Source: a virus
IMG/VR virus record: IMGVR_UViG_3300006917_000164
Span: 1 to 22,831 of that record
Strand: one strand, 5' to 3'
Length of the DNA stretch: 22,831 bases
Shown here: positions 20,077 through 22,831 of the stretch, one piece after another
Numbering within the stretch: the stretch's first letter is position 1
How the letters are laid out: each line of letters starts with the position of its first letter
Made by a program: the position numbers and the translations under genes
Notes under the pieces: model-generated
Told to the model about the DNA's origin: nothing
What the model saw: only the letters and a program-made list of their open reading frames with translations
Database searches by the model: none

Positions 20077-22831
20077 TGGTAGAAACGACGAACAAGACCC
20101 CCGGTCAGAAAGACGTCAATCAGCCTCTGGGTTACACTTTTGGGGGTTTTTCCATCGATATGACGGAACCCGGAGAGAAACTTGCCCAGGCTCCCGAGAC
20201 GAGCTTTTCGGGAGTTTCTCTTGTTGACGACAAACCCAATCCCGGACTGACCTCTCTCGTCGGCTCCGTCCAGCCCACGCAACTGACGGACGAGGAGCTG
20301 GCCAGAAAGGTCGACAAGTTTTCCTTCGCCCTCGGCAAGGACTTTTCCAGGGACGACATCCATCGTTACCTCTCGACGGGGAACGAGGACCAGCTGCGCC
20401 ACTATGCGGCTGCCGTCAAGGATACGAAGGACGAGCAGGCGCGCAAGGTCACGCTGACGGATATCCTCTCGGGCGGTCTGCCCGATGATCCGTCTCAACA
20501 GTCGATCATGTATTCCAACGTCAAGGCTCTGGGCAAGTTCAAGCCCGCCAACAATCCGATGACGGTTGTGGAGGAAGCCTACGCCAAACGCTTTGTCGAG
20601 TCTGTTCCCGATGTCGGCCCCAAGGACTCCGCGATCAACCGCCTCATCAGCGGCATCAGCGAGAAGGTGGTCGATGAAGAGAGCAGGAAGCGTGTCTCTG
20701 AAGCCCAGGATTCCGTTCTCACCACCATGGAGAAGGCGGAGCGTCTGAAGCTCTATCAGGAGAACGCCAAGGATATTCTCGAGAAGGCCGAGACCCGCTA
20801 CGCCCAGGAGTCGCTCTTCGGCAAAGTCATCGACTTCGGCAAGTCGGCTGTCCCCTTCTACGACTATTACAACATGGTCATGGACGTTCCGGGCATGGAG
20901 GCTGCAGGCGTCCTCCCCGGCACCACCATCGCCCAATGGGTCACCAAGCTCTACGACCAGACCCCAGCCGTCCAGAAGGAGTGGCTGGAGAAGGCCGTCA
21001 CCACCATTGGCGCCTACAACCCCCAGCTGGCCGTCAGGGTGGCCGAGGCGGCTGTCTCCTATTCCACGACCGACGAGGCCATGGACAATTTCTTCGGCGT
21101 TCTCGACGTCAAGGATGTTCCCGGTCTCGGAGCCGCCGCTGTCGGCACGGCTGTCTTCTCCTCGAAGCTGGCCTTGATGACGCTCGACCATCTGGAGGCC
21201 CGCAGGGCGTTCCAGCAGGCGGTCAGGGCCGGAGCCAGTCCCAACGCCACTGCGCCCGGCTTCAACGCCGCCATGGGCAACATCAATGGCGCTGCTGTCC
21301 ACAATGTGGCTACAGCGGCCCCGGGAGCCTCTCCCAGCCCTCAGCAGATGGCTGCAGCTACCCCTACCTATGTCAACCCTATGGCCGCTCCAGGGGCCAC
21401 TACAGGCCTTGCAGGAGCGCAAACCGGAAGGTTCGCCTCCTTCGTGGCCCAGAGGGCTGGGCAGCTGCAGGCGAAGGTGGAGGCCCTCATCCGTGTGAAC
21501 CGTCTGCCCGAAGAGGCCCTCCAGGCTGGCTTTGCCGGTATGAAGGTCGAGTTCGAGAACACGATCAACCAGAGCTTCAACAACGCCATCCAGAACGCCT
21601 CCAGGCTCCCCGGCAATGTCCAGAGGCCTGTCGGTCCCGTGGCTCCCGTCAATCTGACGGTGGGCGGCAGGACCGTGCGTCCCGAGAAGACGAAGGAGAA
21701 CCTCGGTCGCTGGGAGTTCGAGGTCACCAAGCCCAATGGTCAGCTCTTCTCCAGCGCCCACAACTTTGCCGAAGTCCACACCTGGGCGCGGCTCATGGGT
21801 CTGCAGCGGGGCGACTATGGCATCAAGCAGGTCGGCAATGGCCATGTGATGACCCTCTCCCGTCCCCTGGACGAGACGCGGCCCTATGTCCGTGACGCGC
21901 TCATCACCACCAAGAACAAGACCAATCCGGTGACGCCGCTCATCGGCGGCCTCAAGCGGGGTGGGGGACGTGTCTCGGAGTTCTCGGCCAATAACCGCAT
22001 CGCCTATGTCTCCGGTCAGGAGAAGCTCAGGGAGACGATCGAACCTCTGGTCTCGGATCTCCTGAGCCTCAAGGAGCCTCATGTGGACGCGCTCAACCGT
22101 GTCATGACGGAAGAGATGAACCGCATCGATCCCGCGACCAATCTCCCGGGCTACTTCTTCGCAGACCACCGTGAGTTCTCGGACGCCTACCGCCGTCTCA
22201 ACGGACGCAGTCCGACGCGCAAGGAGACCAACGCCTACATTTCTGCGAGAATCCTGAACGACCTCGAATACGGAATGCGCTATTCCTCCTACTACAAGGA
22301 GCTGGCGCGTCTCGGCATCAAGAAGATCGAACTGAAGACCAAGGTCATCGACCAGAAGACCGGTCAGCCTGTCTTCGGCAAATCCGTCTTCGAAGGCAAG
22401 GTGATCGACAGAATCCCCGTTGAAGCCCAGGACGCCAAGGCGAGAGCCATGGTGGTCCTCTACCACGAGGGGGATGTGGATCCGAAGATCGTTCCGCTGC
22501 ACGCCCTGATGACCGAGAAGGGTCAGGGGCACCTGGAGGAGCTGAAGGCCCAGGGCTACAAGTTCATCCAGACGGCCAACCCTGTCCGCAAGCCGGGCAA
22601 GGAGGTCTTTGGAGAGGACGAGTCCGTCAACTTCATCATCACCAAAGATTTCCACCAGAGGGAGCTCGGAACCGATCTCATCCCCTACCGGGAGGGTTGG
22701 CACCAGATCTACCCTTACAAGTTCTACGTCAAGCAGCCGGTCGTCCGCAGGATCGACAGGACCGACGCTGCGACGGGAAGAACCTTCACGCATCACCTCT
22801 ACGAGGGCGAGACGACCCTGATGGGCGTCCA
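20076..22831 (+). CDS. Large internal virion / DNA ejection protein, partial (over 918 aa)
   Basis: The frame opens at ATG 20076 (MVETTNKTPGQKDVNQPLGY) and remains open to the window edge, so at least 918 residues are encoded and the C-terminus is missing. It is helical and Lys/Glu/Ala-rich, with a hydrophobic SAVPFYDYYNMVMDVPGMEA stretch (about 256-275) and a Pro/Ala-rich linker (about 410-450). A later region contains LPGYFFADHREFSDAYRRLN and ARILNDLEYGMRYSSYYKEL. It takes the place of T7 gp15/gp16-like proteins that build the internal core and the ejection channel. I see no lytic-transglycosylase motif in the part present; it could lie beyond the edge. Confidence 0.78.
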   Translation, partial: MVETTNKTPGQKDVNQPLGYTFGGFSIDMTEPGEKLAQAPETSFSGVSLVDDKPNPGLTSLVGSVQPTQLTDEELARKVDKFSFALGKDFSRDDIHRYLSTGNEDQLRHYAAAVKDTKDEQARKVTLTDILSGGLPDDPSQQSIMYSNVKALGKFKPANNPMTVVEEAYAKRFVESVPDVGPKDSAINRLISGISEKVVDEESRKRVSEAQDSVLTTMEKAERLKLYQENAKDILEKAETRYAQESLFGKVIDFGKSAVPFYDYYNMVMDVPGMEAAGVLPGTTIAQWVTKLYDQTPAVQKEWLEKAVTTIGAYNPQLAVRVAEAAVSYSTTDEAMDNFFGVLDVKDVPGLGAAAVGTAVFSSKLALMTLDHLEARRAFQQAVRAGASPNATAPGFNAAMGNINGAAVHNVATAAPGASPSPQQMAAATPTYVNPMAAPGATTGLAGAQTGRFASFVAQRAGQLQAKVEALIRVNRLPEEALQAGFAGMKVEFENTINQSFNNAIQNASRLPGNVQRPVGPVAPVNLTVGGRTVRPEKTKENLGRWEFEVTKPNGQLFSSAHNFAEVHTWARLMGLQRGDYGIKQVGNGHVMTLSRPLDETRPYVRDALITTKNKTNPVTPLIGGLKRGGGRVSEFSANNRIAYVSGQEKLRETIEPLVSDLLSLKEPHVDALNRVMTEEMNRIDPATNLPGYFFADHREFSDAYRRLNGRSPTRKETNAYISARILNDLEYGMRYSSYYKELARLGIKKIELKTKVIDQKTGQPVFGKSVFEGKVIDRIPVEAQDAKARAMVVLYHEGDVDPKIVPLHALMTEKGQGHLEELKAQGYKFIQTANPVRKPGKEVFGEDESVNFIITKDFHQRELGTDLIPYREGWHQIYPYKFYVKQPVVRRIDRTDAATGRTFTHHLYEGETTLMGV

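Noticed and set aside
20034-22796. 920-codon open frame on the minus strand opposite the last internal virion gene
   Set aside because: It is an antisense shadow: the plus frame from 20076 has a coupled start, virion-like sequence and the right context, while the minus frame is Val/Gly/Asp/Leu-rich without motifs.

Overview
The window is a contiguous piece of a tailed phage genome. It is most likely a T7-like podovirus (short tail), either virulent or a metagenome-assembled phage. From about 3.3 kb to the right edge the plus strand carries a nearly gapless virion and lysis operon: small terminase, tail appendages, endolysin, large terminase, portal, scaffold, major capsid, spanins, two tail-tube proteins and internal virion proteins. 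I see no integrase, repressor or bacterial housekeeping gene. The host is not shown directly. A tmRNA-like acceptor fragment at the left edge and the style of the fibre module suggest an alphaproteobacterial host, but this is inference.

Left part (1-1862, minus strand). Five small genes run leftwards: three very short, translationally coupled ORFs (22, 31 and 75 aa), a 216-aa protein of unknown function, and a 49-aa membrane peptide. A tRNA/tmRNA-like RNA runs off the left edge. Between the 49-aa and 216-aa genes lies a non-coding stretch with four units that share a GAGCAGTT box followed by a hairpin whose loop core is always TTGCTCAG. A conserved CGCTTCCTATCA box precedes both the 22-aa and the 49-aa gene and may be a phage promoter.

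Centre (1863-3316). This 1.45-kb divergent gap has no convincing gene but is full of structure. It holds a roughly 366-bp imperfect inverted repeat, then a train of perfect hairpins, a C-run/G-run tract, an AT-rich segment with CCTWAGG palindromes, a sigma70-type promoter with a 15-bp palindrome over its -10 box, and an intrinsic terminator before the first structural gene. This region is the best candidate for something undescribed, such as a structured RNA, replication origin or packaging/termination site.

Right part (3317-22831, plus strand). Small terminase (3317) is followed by tail/fibre genes (3851-8482) and then a Dps-like protein, M15 endolysin, HNH endonuclease and XhlA-like membrane protein. 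Next come large terminase (9877), portal (11434), a small protein, scaffold, major capsid, a decoration-type protein, holin candidate, overlapping Rz/Rz1-type spanins, tail tubular proteins A and B, and two internal virion proteins, the last cut by the window edge. Genes abut or overlap by a few bases and six appear to start with TTG, which points to translational coupling along a long late transcript. The 750-aa fibre and its downstream partner look compositionally different from their neighbours and may be a swapped receptor-binding cassette.
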